This document shows, in pieces, positions 38,001 through 49,994 of a stretch of DNA of 64,000 bases (positions within the stretch are counted from its first letter, which is position 1; each line of letters starts with the position of its first letter). Source of the stretch: Acanthochlamys bracteata (Eukaryota > Streptophyta > Magnoliopsida > Pandanales > Velloziaceae). The notes beneath the pieces are model-generated. The model was not told the origin of the DNA and made no database searches. It saw nothing but the letters and a program-made list of their open reading frames with translations. The position numbers and the translations under genes are program-made. Location: NCBI GenBank assembly GCA_019914995.1, contig CM034143.1, positions 3,722,501 through 3,786,500 of the forward strand, written 5' to 3'.

Positions 38001-38679
38001 GTAAGAATTTCTGGTGATATCACTACTTGTGTTCATATAATGGTGTCGGACTCCTTTCCACTCAGGTGGCTTTGGCTGGAGGTTTGGGCTTAATTATTTA
38101 TGCAGCTTTGTCTGGTGGTGATGTTTGGAAAGAATTCTTTCAGTATTTCAGAGAAAGCAAGCTTGTAAGTGACTTATCAAAACTATTAAACTTCGTTGGT
38201 TCTCTTCTTGTAGACTTTTCATGCTTGGATAGGTTTCTAAGCATTCATGAGTTTATGTTTCTTCTTTTGAAATATTAGATCCATGTGACAAGCATTGATT
38301 TCTGGTTGTTCACTGCCTTTTCTCCATTTTGGGTTTACAACGACATGACTGCTAGAAAATGGTGAGAACTCTTTCCAATTTTAGTTTAACACATCTCAAG
38401 GCTTCTTTTACCTCAATCTGATTGTGATCTTCCACTGTAACAGGCTTGATAAAGGTTCTTGGCTTGTTCCAGTTGCTCTAATACCTTATGTGGGCCCAGC
38501 TTTATATGTTCTTCTTCGTCCATCTCTTTCATCATTGCCTTTAACCTCGTCTACATCTGAAAAAGGTTAGGCTGATTTTTGTGTATTTGCTAGAAGTTGC
38601 AGATAAGAGAACATACAATTGAACTTTGAATGAAATAGGATTGCTTCAACCTGCAGAGACTTCACCAAAACGATTGTGA
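32095..38679 (+). CDS. Plastid-targeted six-helix membrane protein, function unknown
   Basis: Seven exons with GT..AG junctions that keep phase: 32095-32442, 33753-33898, 37544-37712, 38066-38164, 38279-38361, 38444-38565 and 38657-38679. They encode about 329 residues. Residues 1-70 are Ser/Thr/Arg/Lys-rich and poor in acidic residues, as in a chloroplast transit peptide. Six hydrophobic segments follow: WITSALLFGFWAGLMYYVF; VLVALWYMMGLWPLVYGMLL; VWPFTVLSCFAGAYALIPYF; an AVALAGGLGLIIYAALSG segment; FWLFTAFSPFWVYNDM; and WLVPVALIPYVGPALYVLL. A proline run (KPPPPPVDEDE) follows helix 3, and a YNDMTARKW motif follows helix 5. This resembles plastid/cyanobacterial small multi-pass proteins of unknown role. 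I cannot name the family with certainty. A chloroplast membrane location is inferred. Intron 2 is 3.6 kb because it carries a Copia fossil with a nested Mutator-like element. Confidence 0.87.
32765..32885 (+). repeat. Possible tRNA-derived SINE fragment in intron 1
   Basis: The segment has an A-box-like start (CTAGGCAGTAAGCG) and a B-box-like GTGGGTTTCAATTCC, then GCAGTGCCAGTTAATCTCAAC and a TAA-rich tail (about 32862-32880). A similar AATAACAATT-type flank occurs on both sides. It is not a tRNA gene, since no cloverleaf can be closed. An old SINE fragment is the best reading. Confidence 0.4.
34344..37230 (-). mobile_element. Small Ty1/Copia fossil in intron 2, with nested Mutator-like element
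   Basis: The element is flanked by a perfect 5-bp target duplication, GCTTA, at 34339-34343 and 37231-37235. Its terminal repeats begin TGTGAACAA at 34344 and 37155 and are of very unequal length (about 414 and 76 bp). Both end in AACA or AAACA. Next to the upper repeat, at 37137-37154, is the complement of a TGGTACCAGAGC primer-binding site. A purine-rich tract adjoins the lower repeat. A Copia gag-like region lies on the minus strand at about 36127-36830, and no pol region is seen. It is broken, with several breaks. The orientation is opposite to the host gene. Confidence 0.85.
35198..36037. mobile_element. Mutator-like MITE nested in the Copia fossil, perfect 9-bp duplication
   Basis: The 840-bp element starts TAGGGGTGGTAAT and ends ATTGCCACCCGT. 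The ends pair as long imperfect inverted repeats (GGGTGG..GATCCGA against its complement, extending over 100 bp). The flank ACATAAGAG is repeated exactly at 35189-35197 and 36038-36046, the 9-bp size expected of Mutator-like transposons. No transposase is encoded. A related copy lies at 45.4 kb. Confidence 0.85.
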
Positions 38680-38990
38680 ACAGAACCACCAAGAGAATCT
38701 CATGTATTCAAGTTCCTAATGATGTAATGGCTCCTTTTACCAGTTTTGAGCACATATTGCCTAGCCAATACCCAGAACTAAATTCAAACGAATTAGGATT
38801 TTTTTTTTTTTTGAGACTGGACGTCTGCATCTTTAACTTTCCTGTAATTATATGTACAAGCTGTACCACTTGGAAAAGTTTGTGTTTAACGTGCTTGGTA
38901 GTCAAGTGTCAACTCTGGATTCTTTGAAGCGAAGGGATGGTTTCTTGAAACGCTGGCCTTAAGGGCAACTTCTCCAAAACTCAGGTGGTA
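38680..38990. other. 3' flank of the plastid membrane protein gene
   Basis: Probable 3'UTR and downstream DNA, with a poly-T run at about 38799-38813. Nothing else is recognised. Confidence 0.45.
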
Positions 38991-39079
38991 ACTATTACAA
39001 ATTATAAGAATATAAAACAGAAAGACACATCCAGAAACATAAACATCTAACAAGCAAAACACAAAGACAAACACTTCTA

Positions 39080-40310
39080 ATCAATCCAGCGAGGGAAGCA
39101 ATCGGTGATAAGTTGGCGTAGGTTTTTGAGCGTGTGGAACAGAGGGTGTAGAAGATGAACGTAGGATCTGAAGGTCATCTTGCTCTAGGAGCTATTTCTC
39201 CAAAGCTTCAAACTTCTCCATCTTGTTATTAAGAATCCCTATTGTACTTTCACTTTTCTTCAATTCTTTGATCAAGCTCTCTAATGCAGGTGTGTATTCC
39301 TTGAATATGTATTTGGCAATGTCCTCAAGTGTCCAAATGTTTGATTCTCAGCTTTGTTATTTCAGTCTTAAGTGCCTTCAAATACTCGATAGGGATCCAT
39401 ACCATATTCGAAAATACAGCCGGTATCCACTTGATATAGATGGTTGATCACTCGATTGAGCTAATCATTAGTTACCTATTATTGTGTAGGAGTTTCAAAA
39501 TTTTCTTGTTACTGTTCGGATGGTGAGATAATCATCTTAGGGTCGCTCATGAGATGATTCGTCAATCTCTTCATCAGCACCATCCATAGTCCTTTACAAA
39601 TTTCAAATCCGAGACGCACAAACTGCTTTGCATATTCTTACAGTGTTCGTCCAAAGCAACTTCTTTCTCACGACAAATCTCTGTGTTGATGTGAGCATAA
39701 GGACAACGTTTATGTTTAGTTTGTGCTGTGTTCACGATGTATCATATATAATACTTTCGAGGTTTAAAGGTAGACGTTCTATGAGCCTCCATATCATGCA
39801 CGAGTTGAAACTTGAAATATCATTACGGCTTCCCTTCCTTGACAGTAACACACGACTCACAATGTGCAAACGCATTTGGGACAATAAGGGAACATGAGTT
39901 GCGGACTGGATATCAAAAGTTACATATTCTGTGTCCAATGCCCATTTCAAATGATCACTTTTGGTCATTTGAATCATGTCTAAATCTTCATAGAAGGGAA
40001 CAAGTTTGTAAGGTTGATGTGCATCTCCATAATGTGTACCATAGTGGTAAAGCCGAAAAAAGTGTGAGGTTTGAGGTTGGCGTAAAAGATCAGCATGGCA
40101 TCTTCGTTGTATATCTGAAAGCACTCTTGAAAAAGTTGCTAAGATTAAAACTCATATGTCATGAACCTTTTGGCCAGCATCAGTGAAGTCATCAAACTTG
40201 TCTTTCGACGATGGTAGCATCATGAATTTCTTATGCTTTCGGTAGTTGGAGAGAGCTTCCTGTCCAGTGAAATTCTCATTATTGGATGTTGCTTTGTCCT
40301 TAGTCATAAG
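39080..40310 (-). mobile_element. Transposon-derived ORF relic (putative plant transposon protein type)
   Basis: The minus strand from about 40170 to 39580 carries pieces of protein-like sequence, for example FFRLYHYGTHYGDAHQPYKL and a later SRVLLSRKGSRNDISSF stretch. The layout recalls the poorly characterised ORF found in many plant retroelements and annotated as a putative plant transposon protein. It is broken, with several breaks. No terminal repeats were found, so limits are approximate. Confidence 0.4.
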
Positions 40311-40312
40311 CC

Positions 40313-43300
40313 ATGTTTGGCTAAGCTTTAGAACTTTTGTACTAAAGCTGTTATTTATATATTCTGCTGAGAAAAGCGGCTGTTGAATTTTTTATTAGAA
40401 AGCTATTTTTCTCTAAATTCTGTTATAATTATTTGAACGAAAACAACATGTAATAAAGCTGGAAATCCATACAGCAGAAGTTTGAATGTTGGAAATGTAT
40501 TGAAAAAGAAAAAAAAATAGTTATATATACATGTAGTAACATGCTGTTACCCTAACAGAAAATGCTGTAGTAAATTGCTATTTATATTCATGAAGTTTGA
40601 ATGCTGTTATATATCATGAAGAATCGTCCCAGCAATTTTCTACTAAACCCCAAAATGAAAGATAAATGCTTCTGTTAAACCCCAACAGAATCATCCATTT
40701 TTCTGTTAAACCCCAAAAGGAAAGACAACAACAATAAAGATAAAACTTATCAAACATTCAAGACCAAATTAAAAAAAAAAAAATCACAAAGATATCATTA
40801 TCAATGCAATGCAAATGTCCATAGTAATACAAGTGTATTCTCATGCAAGTCCAACTGTATCAAAATACAAGTGTAATGGACTTTTGTTATAGTTTAATTC
40901 TAATTCTTATTAGTTAAAACCTTAAACTAGACAATGGCTCTTTTGTTATAATTTGTTATTTTTGACTTTTGACTATTAGTTGTGACCACTCTAGCAACTA
41001 CAAAAATGCTCATTTATTTCAAACTAGGCAATGCTTTTTTATTTCAAACTCACATCATGTATAGTTTAAAAACTACAAAAATGATCGTTAATGCAATTTG
41101 AATAGGCAAAAATATGAGCACTATAGACATACAACATGCATAGTAATAAACATAATAATCAACATAGCAATGCATCCAAAACAGTGAGCACATATACATG
41201 TTTCAGCTCATATAAGCATCCAAAACAGTGAGCACATATACATATTTTAGCACATATAACATAGCAATGCATCCAAATCAATGAGCACATAAACATGCAA
41301 CTGTTTCAGCTAAGCATCCAACATAAGGTTGTTCAAGCTAACTGTTTTAGCTAAGTGATACACCACTGCTTAAAAATGCTAATATATTTTTAAAAAATTA
41401 CAAGCTGTTATCTACAAGTTGAAGAAAAGAAGAGCAGAGAACAACAAAGTATAACAATAAGAAAGTGAGTGATGAGAAGAACAATAGCAAAGGCAGCACT
41501 GATACACCACTGCTAAAAAATGCTAAGATCCATTTAAAAAAATTATAAGTTGCTATGTAAAAGTTGAAGCAAAGGAAATATCAAAGCTACATAAAATGAG
41601 ATCAACATGTAGTGCACAGTATAACATTCAATGAAAACTAATAGTTCTGAAAGAAAAAATTACACAAGACATTGGTTTCTTTCCTTAAGGCTCCACTAGG
41701 TAGAAGACTTCTCTACAAACAGTCACAAAACATTAGACACTACAAGCAGTCACAATGAGCACCTATAAAGCATGCATATCAATAACAACAATAAAGCATA
41801 GCAATGCAATAAAAAATAGTGAGTTGCAGCTCTATTTGCATCAAATAGTGACCTTCCAAACAGTTGGTTGTGGTGTAAACTAAAAAAGTTGAAAGAACTT
41901 GAAAGAGACTTTCAGGAAAAAAAGCCATTGCATTCTATGATGTAACCCAAGAGCAAAATCTGATAATGATTTTCCATTGTATTGTATGATGTAGGCAACA
42001 AAGGTTAAGAAATAGAAATGCTTATGAGTGACAAGAAAGTTTAGTTAATATTTCAAAAACAACACAAAATTAAAATTTAATCAAGATAGCAATCAAAATA
42101 GGTCAAACAGATACATGTTTAGCTCACTGTTTAGCTCAAACAGATGCATGTGATTTTAGCTCACTGTTTAGCTCCATCAAGCTCACTCTAACTCCTAAAC
42201 ACAAAGCTTGCTTGTTTAGCTCCTAAACAAAAATATCAATCAACCTCATTGTATAAATTAAACAGATGCATGATGTATGTAGTGAGCTTGCTTGTTTAAG
42301 GTTGTTCAAACTAGTATGTTTCAGCTCTAAATTAGCCACATATTTCAGCTCACGAAATTAGTTATATATAACATACAAAAAAATACACAAAGCACACACT
42401 CAACATAACAAAGATTTTCTAATATGAAGAGATTATTCATATCATGCATATTACAGATTCAAAGGAGAAGAACAAGAAGAAGAAGAATTTGTTATTGTTG
42501 TTGTTGATGATGATGATAACTGAAGTTTCAACTGATTTCATTCCTATCATAGGCACTATGCATAAGATTTGAGAAAATTTGTACAATCAACAAATAAACT
42601 TCTATCCAAAATCATGAAGAACAAAAACAATAAAAATACAATATGCAGATTTGCATCGTGTATGAACTAAACTATATGGAACAAATTAGAGCAAAAACTA
42701 ACACTTCTTCATGCAATATCGACAGAGCCACCTTGATATTGAGAAAACCTTCATAGCCTAAAATACTGAGCAGCCAATGTTGGTTCTACACAATATCAAA
42801 TGGACACGAAACGAATTGAGAAAAAGAAAATACAATAAAATTGATGATAATAGTTTATGATAGTTTTACATCTAATGGGTACATATATATAGCTAATAAT
42901 AATAATCTACCTAACAACTTAATTAATATGGGACTAAAATATTACTAAATAGATCAAAATAAGATGAGCCTATATATAAGCCCAAATGAAATCTAACAGA
43001 CACAAAAACTACGAATTTTCAGCACTACATTACAAGAAGAAGAACAACAATAACAAGTTCTAGAGCAACTACTACAACATCGATAACAGCTATAGTAGCA
43101 ATAGCAGCATCAGTCGGAAAAAAAGATTAGTTGCAGTAGCTACTACTACAACATCAATAATTAACTGCAGTAGCTAATTCAGACTCACCCAAAAAAAAAA
43201 TTCAATCCACTACTTTTCAATTTCCATCATTAAGCAAAAAAAAATCGGTCATTTAATAATGAATCAATAAAGGCTAGAACAAACAAAATTCACAAAAATA

Positions 43301-43944
43301 AAGTCCGAAATAATAACAAAATAATGCTGGACGAAGAAAAAAACAGAATGAAAAATTTCACAAAATAACACTAAGAACGTGATTTATCGAACGAAAAAAA
43401 AAAAATAAAACAAAGAAATCAAGTACATGTGTATCTCCTTAACACCGACCAAGGCTTGGAAAATCTCTCCTGCACTACGAACTAGTTTTGAGTAGAAATC
43501 AGTAGAAAGATTTGTTGAGCAGAGACAGATCGGTTGGAAGATTTGTAGGGTTGAGCCTTGAGCGAAAAGGAAGAGTTGAATAGAGGAGTGAATGATCATA
43601 CGTCGGTGGGTGAGCGAGCAGAGAATAGTGAATGGCAACTCCGACGGTGGGTGGGCGAAGCGAGATGAGTAGATGAGTGAATGCCGTAGAGACGAGCAGA
43701 GGAGTGAATATGTAGTGAATTGGTGAGAAATGAGTGAGCTGAGTGGATAGCTAGGTGAATGAGTAAATTTATATGTATGTAAATTACCAAACTTAGTAAG
43801 AATAAAATAGTCATTTCAACTTATAAGATATGAAAAGGTCCATGCTGCTAACTAAGAAAAGTATCAAACTGTTGGTTATTTGTTTCAGCAAAATAAATTG
43901 CTTATTTTGATAAAAAGCCTATATTGTCAAACACCTATTTTACT
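40313..43944. mobile_element. Non-coding hAT-like DNA transposon, about 3.6 kb
   Basis: The left end reads CATGTTTGGCTAAGC with GCTGTTATTTATATATTCTG and GCTGTTGAATTTTT further in. The complement of the right end reads GGTGTTTGACAATATAGGC with AATTTATTTTGCTGA and AACAGTTTGATA. The two match in order as imperfect subterminal inverted repeats of about 90 bp. The TGTTTGGC ends and GCTGTT motifs resemble plant hAT elements. No transposase is recognised in the AT-rich interior, which carries short direct repeats (41160-41300; 41350 and 41500). I could not confirm an 8-bp target duplication, so the limits and class are provisional. Confidence 0.4.
41155..41560. repeat. Short direct repeats inside the hAT-like element
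   Basis: CATCCAAAACAGTGAGCAC occurs at about 41172 and again near 41218, with a third diverged copy near 41271. A second pair, GATACACCACTGCT followed by AAAAATGCTAA, occurs near 41358 and 41500. Confidence 0.7.
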
Positions 43945-44820
43945 GTTGAGTGAGTCAGAAAAAACACTCCAAATATGAAAGAAATTTCGTTGGAGAAGCG
44001 AGGAAACGCTTTAAGGCTTTTTGGTTTCAGTGAAGAGATGGAAGATGAAAAGAATTCTTTAAAGAAAGATTAAACGAAGAATGAAAGATATTTATAGACG
44101 AACAAACATTGATATGGATTAGGATCTAGGAAATTAGAAAAGAAGAATTTTAATAGCACCCAACTAACTCAAATGAACATGACCGTTAAAATATCTTTTT
44201 AAAATAAATAAATAAATAAAATAAAGTTATTTTAAATTAAATAAAATTATTTTGTAATTTGATAAATTTATAAATAGTATAACTATTTTGAAGTCTGTCT
44301 GTTCTAAAGATTTTATTTGGCCTATATCTGTCATAATGGCTATTATGTTTGACTAAATAGTGGATTGTCATCTGCTGCTTGTGGCCGGAAACTTCATCAA
44401 AGTATGTTTATTATATCCAACAAATCTCTTAGTTATAAAGAATTTCACGTAAGGTTTTTATAAAGAATTTTTAAATAAATCTAAAATATTCATTTGTATA
44501 AAGCATATCTTAACTTCACTCAGTGAGTTATAAACCATATTTTCTCTTTGACACTTACAAGAAGGTCAATTTCTTGATTGATGAGAGCCTATTGTAATTT
44601 TTTTAACGAGCTTGGATATTGTTTAAAGTATACTATTTTAAAAGAACTGCAATTTGTTTGTAGCCGTTAGTCCATTTTACAACTAGTTACATAGATTTAA
44701 GAAGTTATTAACAGCAATTTTGGCAAGTAAGTTGCTCCTTTTTTTTGTTCCCCTTGTAAAACATATAGTTGCAATGTGGTGGTGGCTGGTGTAGACCTTT
44801 ATTTCATGAAAGACTACTAC
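43945..44820. other. AT-rich intergenic DNA
   Basis: No coding sequence or bounded repeat is recognised. Confidence 0.45.
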
Positions 44821-45040
44821 CGGTGTGTTTACTTTGAGATAAACTCAATTTTTTAAAAATAAATTTAAAAATTAAATTAGAATTTAAAAATATTTAATAA
44901 AAAATAATTTTTTATATAATTTTTGTATTAATAGTAAAATTTGAAACTAAATTTGAAAATTTTTTATCAAAAATATTTATTTTAAAATATTTATTTATTC
45001 TATATTAAAAATAAAATTTAAGGAGTAGGTAAATACGCCC
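44821..45040. repeat. Tourist-like MITE with 3-bp duplication
   Basis: A 220-bp AT-rich element with ends CGGTGTGTTTACTTTG and GTAGGTAAATACGCCC, which pair as imperfect inverted repeats. The flank TAC is repeated at 44818-44820 and 45041-45043. It is related to the copy at 50437. Confidence 0.6.
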
Positions 45041-45420
45041 TACGTGTTTGGGTTCATATAGTTGTATATTAAATAGAAATAGCTAAAACGCTAAAATTTT
45101 TAAAACAAGATTATTTTTTTTGGTTAGTCAAAAAAGAATGGGAATTGAAAGTTATGAAATAAACAAATAGCTGAATAATTATTTGCTATTTTCTAGGCTC
45201 TACCATAAGCCTAAACCATTTATGCTCTAGAGCAGTATCATTATCACGTTGTGTAGATAGTAGAACTTGTTTAGACGAAGACAACTATTGTAACGACGTT
45301 AGAAGAGTAACATCTTATAAAATGTTACAAGTATGAGATCCTACGTATTGTTGTTTGGCATTATGAGATGCTATATTTTACTTTAAAGGAAATAAGTCAG
45401 TCCATGTGATTATATAATAT

Positions 45421-46256
45421 AGGAGTGGTAATATATGATCCGATCTTAAAACGCAATTCGAAACCGATCCATTTTAATTAGAGTTAAAAAATTTGATCCG
45501 TATAAATATATAAGTTGTGTTAGGATTGAACGAATTTGATCCAATTATTCAATAAATTGACTTATATTAACTCAAAATTGACCCACCAATCCGAATTATC
45601 ATCTCTTGAAAAAATAATATTTAATTTTTTCTTTCCGTTTATTTAAATATTAGCAATAAAAATAATCGAATAGTAATTTATAAATTATTAAATTATATAA
45701 TATTTATAATTAATTATTATTTTTATATCTTAGTAAAATAGTGTATGATGAGAAATACAATATTATCAAAATTATTACTCTGTAGGTGTTTTTGTAATGA
45801 CGAATTTAGATTTTGTATAAAATTTTGTTAGATAGTTATGTTTATTAAATTTTATCAAAATTATTAGTATATATTTATAATAATAAAATTTCAGCTGTCA
45901 CCACATATGTTTAAAAAATAAAATTAAATTTTTTTGAATATTTTAAGGACCGATGAAGATACTAAAGAAAGTATATTTTGACGGATATTCATTATATCTT
46001 GTCACTAAAATATCATACACTTTTATTACAACTGATATTATAAATCCGTTGAAGCTTAAAAATATAAAAATAAAAATTAATAAATTTAATTATTAAATAG
46101 TCGACTCGAATTTTATCCGATTATTAATAAATTAGATTATGGTAGACAATTTTGACCCGTAGAAATTCATAAATTGAGTTAAAATTGAACGAATTTGATC
46201 CGATTATTAAATGAGTCGATCCGAAACTGATCTACCAATCTAAATTGCTACCTCAA
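45421..46256. mobile_element. Second copy of the Mutator-like MITE
   Basis: About 836 bp, starting AGGAGTGGTAATATATGATC and ending CCAATCTAAATTGCTACC plus a few bases. Internal order matches the 35198-36037 copy throughout, for example TTATCAAAATTATTACTCTG against TTATCAAAATTATTACTATG. The flanks give an imperfect 9-bp duplication (ATATAATAT at 45412-45420, ATATAATGT at 46257-46265). No coding capacity. Confidence 0.75.
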
Positions 46257-47112
46257 ATATAATGTTTATGATATATTCCTATAGAAATTGGTAAAGCAAA
46301 AAGGTTATGGCAACTCAAAAGATACTCTTTAAGAAATGAGCTCAATTCTAATGCTACTCTTTCAAAAGTTCCTTCGTGTTTCTGCACGAAGGCGAGGGAA
46401 TGAGATCCAAATTTTAAAAACGAACATTTGAATCTGAATAGCAGATTCGAAAAGAATTGATTATAAGAATGTACGCGAGAGATTACTAGTAAATAGTTTT
46501 ATTAATTTGGTTGGTGAAGTTCTAATGAGATATCTTGTATAGCGCCGGATACGAGTGAGATCTCTGTCTTACATGCTCGATTTTGCAATTAATTCTTGAA
46601 AGGCGGGCCACGCCACTCTCCTATTCTCCTTCTGTATAGAGGAAGGAAAGAGTAAAAACGTAAATAAATTAGTAAGGATAAAAAAGATTAGGAATAAATT
46701 ATATTTTGATTAGAAGGACAAAAAAAAGACTAATACAAAAAAAATTATGAGTAAAAAGAATGTAATTGTCTTTGTTGTATGTAACTTTTTAAAGTAGATT
46801 ATTAATTGCATTTAATTTTTTTTATAAAAGTGCTTTGGTCTTTCACGAACTCTTTTATTATACTTTGTTTCGAATTATTGAACACACACTTACAAAAGTA
46901 AATACGATGTGCGTTTAGCATTGCTTTCTACAAAAATACTCTTCCAACTTTTCATTTTACAATAAATCTTACATAATATTTTATAAAATTTATTTAAAAA
47001 TTTAGAAAATATAAAAAATTTTACATTATAAAATTTATTAATTTTATTATTTTTTGATAAAAATAAAATTTATTTTTTTAAATAGGATAAAAATACCTTT
47101 TATTTTAATAAA
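46257..47112. other. Intergenic DNA with an AT-rich MITE-like copy
   Basis: About 46912-47112 begins GTGCGTTTAGCATTGC and carries the AT-block order of the MITE-like family. The preceding 650 bp hold no recognised gene. Confidence 0.4.
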
Positions 47113-47528
47113 TACTCTCAAAAATGCCAACAACACTTACTTTTTGTATATCTTTTTTTAGAGCAATAAGCATGAACACGTTGTTTGTCCTTCTCTCTCC
47201 TCTACCAAGTGAAAGAATACATTGGCCGCTACATGAACATGTAATACAAGTTATGAAACGCAGTTTTTTACATTGTTCGGTGAAAATTTTGCCAGCCATG
47301 TGCTTCTGCACTTTTAACAAAGTTAAATGATGCAGCCAAATCAATAACATATAATATTCCTTATGGAAGTTGCAAAGGATTGCATTTCCAAAACTAACAA
47401 GTATAGGTTTACCAAAGAAAAGACTAGATATTTCCGTACAAGTGATGCATGTCAAACATCATAATAAACTCCTGGTAGTATAAATGTACTTATTTATGCT
47501 TTCAGCAAGTTTTCAAACTATACTAAAA

Positions 47529-47774
47529 TCATCTGCACCATTCTATAAGGTGAATCATTTCTTTTCCTTTGATGCTGTCACCCATGTCCAGATTCAGTTC
47601 CACTTTGGTCAGCATCTGTCCATACCATGGATTCCTACCTTTAATACGGTTACATAAGTATCGGCTAGTAATGAACGTGCAAGCTTTTTGGGCTCTTCTG
47701 CTAACAAGTGAGTGATAAAAATCATCTCTGAAGTACAGATGGGAAGTACACCAATTTACTAGTTGCACTCTCAT
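47529..47774 (-). other. Unrecognised 81-residue frame 3' of the 48-49 kb remnant
   Basis: The minus-strand frame begins at an ATG and contains [19 protein letters not shown], with protein-like composition. It lies downstream of the exon-like pieces at 48.6-49.2 kb and could be a later exon of the same remnant. I recognise no family. Confidence 0.25.
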
Positions 47775-48577
47775 TGGTCAGAGCTGATACCATTCCTGAA
47801 AACAAGTGCAACAAAATTAAGACAACTGCATTCGAGAAAGAAGAAACCAAGAAATAATCACTAAGCAAAGGCATGATCCTGAAGTGATCGTCTCATCCAT
47901 CACAAAAAGTAATAGCATCACGTGAAAGCTGGAAAAAGTCCTACGTAATCACATATACGTATAATGTAACAAGCGGAGCTACAACAGGAGAATCAATACA
48001 TAAGAATAGACTGATGCTTTACAACCAGATATGAGGGATCCAAGCAGGTTTACAGATGAGGCCTACATTGCTAGTACCTGAAAATCAGTCCTAATGTGAT
48101 TCAGCAGCAGAATACCGAAAGGTATGCTGAACACGAAGATCTGAGACTCAACTGAAGCAGACAATGAAAACTGGATAGTCATATTAAAAGAAAACAATGT
48201 TTAAACGACTAGAACATTTTAGATAAAAGAATAACATAATACACATATTTATTTGAATATTCTTCTGCATACTAGTGAACTCAAACGGCTTATGGGCAGA
48301 CATTCAAATTACAAACTTGAATATAGGTACACAAAAGCTGTAAAGGAAGAGAATGAAGAAAAGTCACAATATGAGTTATAGTTACAGCAGCCATAGTAAC
48401 AGCAGCCGACAATAGAGTATAAAGCGCTTCTTTAAATGCACCATTTGTAGTAAGTTTCTAGAAAATAAGTAGGTTGTCATTTATCCTAACTACATGTTGA
48501 TTGATGCAACAAATTTGTTAGTTGAAACAATGCAAAAGGTTTTTACAAATACACAAGGCAAGAGTTCCATAACTTAC

Positions 48578-49175
48578 CAGCACCAATATCATAGACATTC
48601 TTCGATCCACACATAGCTTCATGAGTAACAAGGTCACTATTCTCCCATACAATGAAGTGTGGCTGCCTCAAGACTTTCAGAAGAGGTATCCTCCACTTTT
48701 TCTGCTCCACAAATTCGAGCATCTGCATATTCTTTATTGTATATCTAGGAAGTAATGTTTGGACCTCCGAGATAGAGGATGTTTTGCATTGGAACCCCAG
48801 CTGCAGTAAATATTTCAAAAATAAGTTTTTAGAATTGGGGCATTGCCATAAACACCGATAGTTTAGTACTAACAAAAACATAGTTTCTAGATGGTAAAGA
48901 AAAACACAAGAAGCTCCGCTCACTTGCACGATTGATCATTTGGGTAGGAGTAACAATTCTTGGCTCCGGATCAAACGCAGCCTCAATGCCCTTAGCCAAA
49001 GATAAGATGATCCGCATGGTGATCCTCTTCTTCCAATACTTGCTAATCTCCTCAAGCACCTCCTTGGAATCTGTCGAGGCCAACACCGACAATATTTAAT
49101 AGATTGCCATCGGAGTTGACTATAACTCTTCGGAGCTAGTCAAGCTTTTCTTCTGCTGCTGATGTGAAGGTGCCA
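48578..49175 (-). pseudogene. Remnant of an unrecognised spliced gene
   Basis: Two exon-like pieces lie on the minus strand. The first runs from an ATG near 49175 to a donor at 48924/48923 (GCAA|GTGAGC) and includes [26 protein letters not shown] and [17 protein letters not shown]. It contains in-frame stop codons early on. The second spans 48800-48578 between TACTGCAG and GTAAGTTATG. It includes [19 protein letters not shown] and [20 protein letters not shown]. Conserved-looking protein composition and good splice sites argue for a once-functional gene. The stops and a phase mismatch between the pieces argue that it is now broken. I cannot name the family. Confidence 0.45.
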
Positions 49176-49221
49176 TTGGTGTGCTGGCCGTTGATCTCCA
49201 CCATACCTATGCTACGCTTAT

Positions 49222-49248
49222 TCCTCTCTCTCTCTCTCTCTCTCTCTC
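49222..49248. repeat. CT dinucleotide microsatellite
   Basis: About twelve CT repeats, upstream of the 48-49 kb remnant on its strand. Confidence 0.95.
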
Positions 49249-49249
49249 A

Positions 49250-49990
49250 GGGAATTCAATCAAACACCCAAACTGCAACGTCTTCAAGGGAGAGAAATAG
49301 AGACAAAACAAATGGACTTGGAGCAAATTCTCGAATAGAGGCGTACAAAGAAGAAAAATGAAAACGCACGTCTTTCTCAATCTCTAGCTCTACATGGAAA
49401 CAATCAATCAATCGATTTCTCGTTAAAAACAAAAGGGAATGATTGAAAGATCTTCACAAGGAATCTGCAGCACGAGTACAGAACTTGTTCAACAAGCGAA
49501 TTACACGAAGACCGAAATTGGGAAATTGGTGAATTCTTACCTTTGAGAACTAATTTCTCCGCTGAATTCTTCAAAATCTCTCACAGATATCTCAAGGGAT
49601 CGATTAAAATCAAGTGGTAAGCAATAACTAAGATTATCATATTTGTCTAGCATAGTATCCACAGGAATGAGTTTGCTGTGATGTCTTTCCTCAGGTTACA
49701 ACTCGACTTTGTGGTGTAACGATTTCCCCCTAACAGTGTATTTGGACGCAGAGCAATGGAGAGCAATGTAGAATTGAATGAATTACGTTTCGTTGTTTTT
49801 ATTTGACAACGAAGATTAATAGAAAGTAACAGTTCTTTCCATTATTTTTCATTGAGGATTAATCGGTTACATTAATGTGTGGGATGTAACTAGAAAGAAG
49901 AGTAATTTTAATTCTGTTCAATTTATAACTTTCCATCTTACCCATATAGTTTTGGTGTATTTACGGCAGTTTCTTCTTCTTCTTCCTTTC
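49250..49990. other. Intergenic DNA, possibly with a small MITE
   Basis: About 49730-49890 has GAGCAATGGAGAGCAATG and a partly palindromic GTTTTTATTTGACAACGAAG region that could be a small repeat. No gene is recognised. Confidence 0.35.
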
Positions 49991-49994
49991 CTGG

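Noticed and set aside
38676-40186. Plus-strand frames of 70-125 residues
   Set aside because: The minus strand carries the transposon-like protein sequence. The plus frames are its shadows or 3' flank.
47105-47455. A 116-residue minus-strand frame
   Set aside because: Cys-rich, irregular composition with no splice context. Probably chance or a shadow of decayed sequence.
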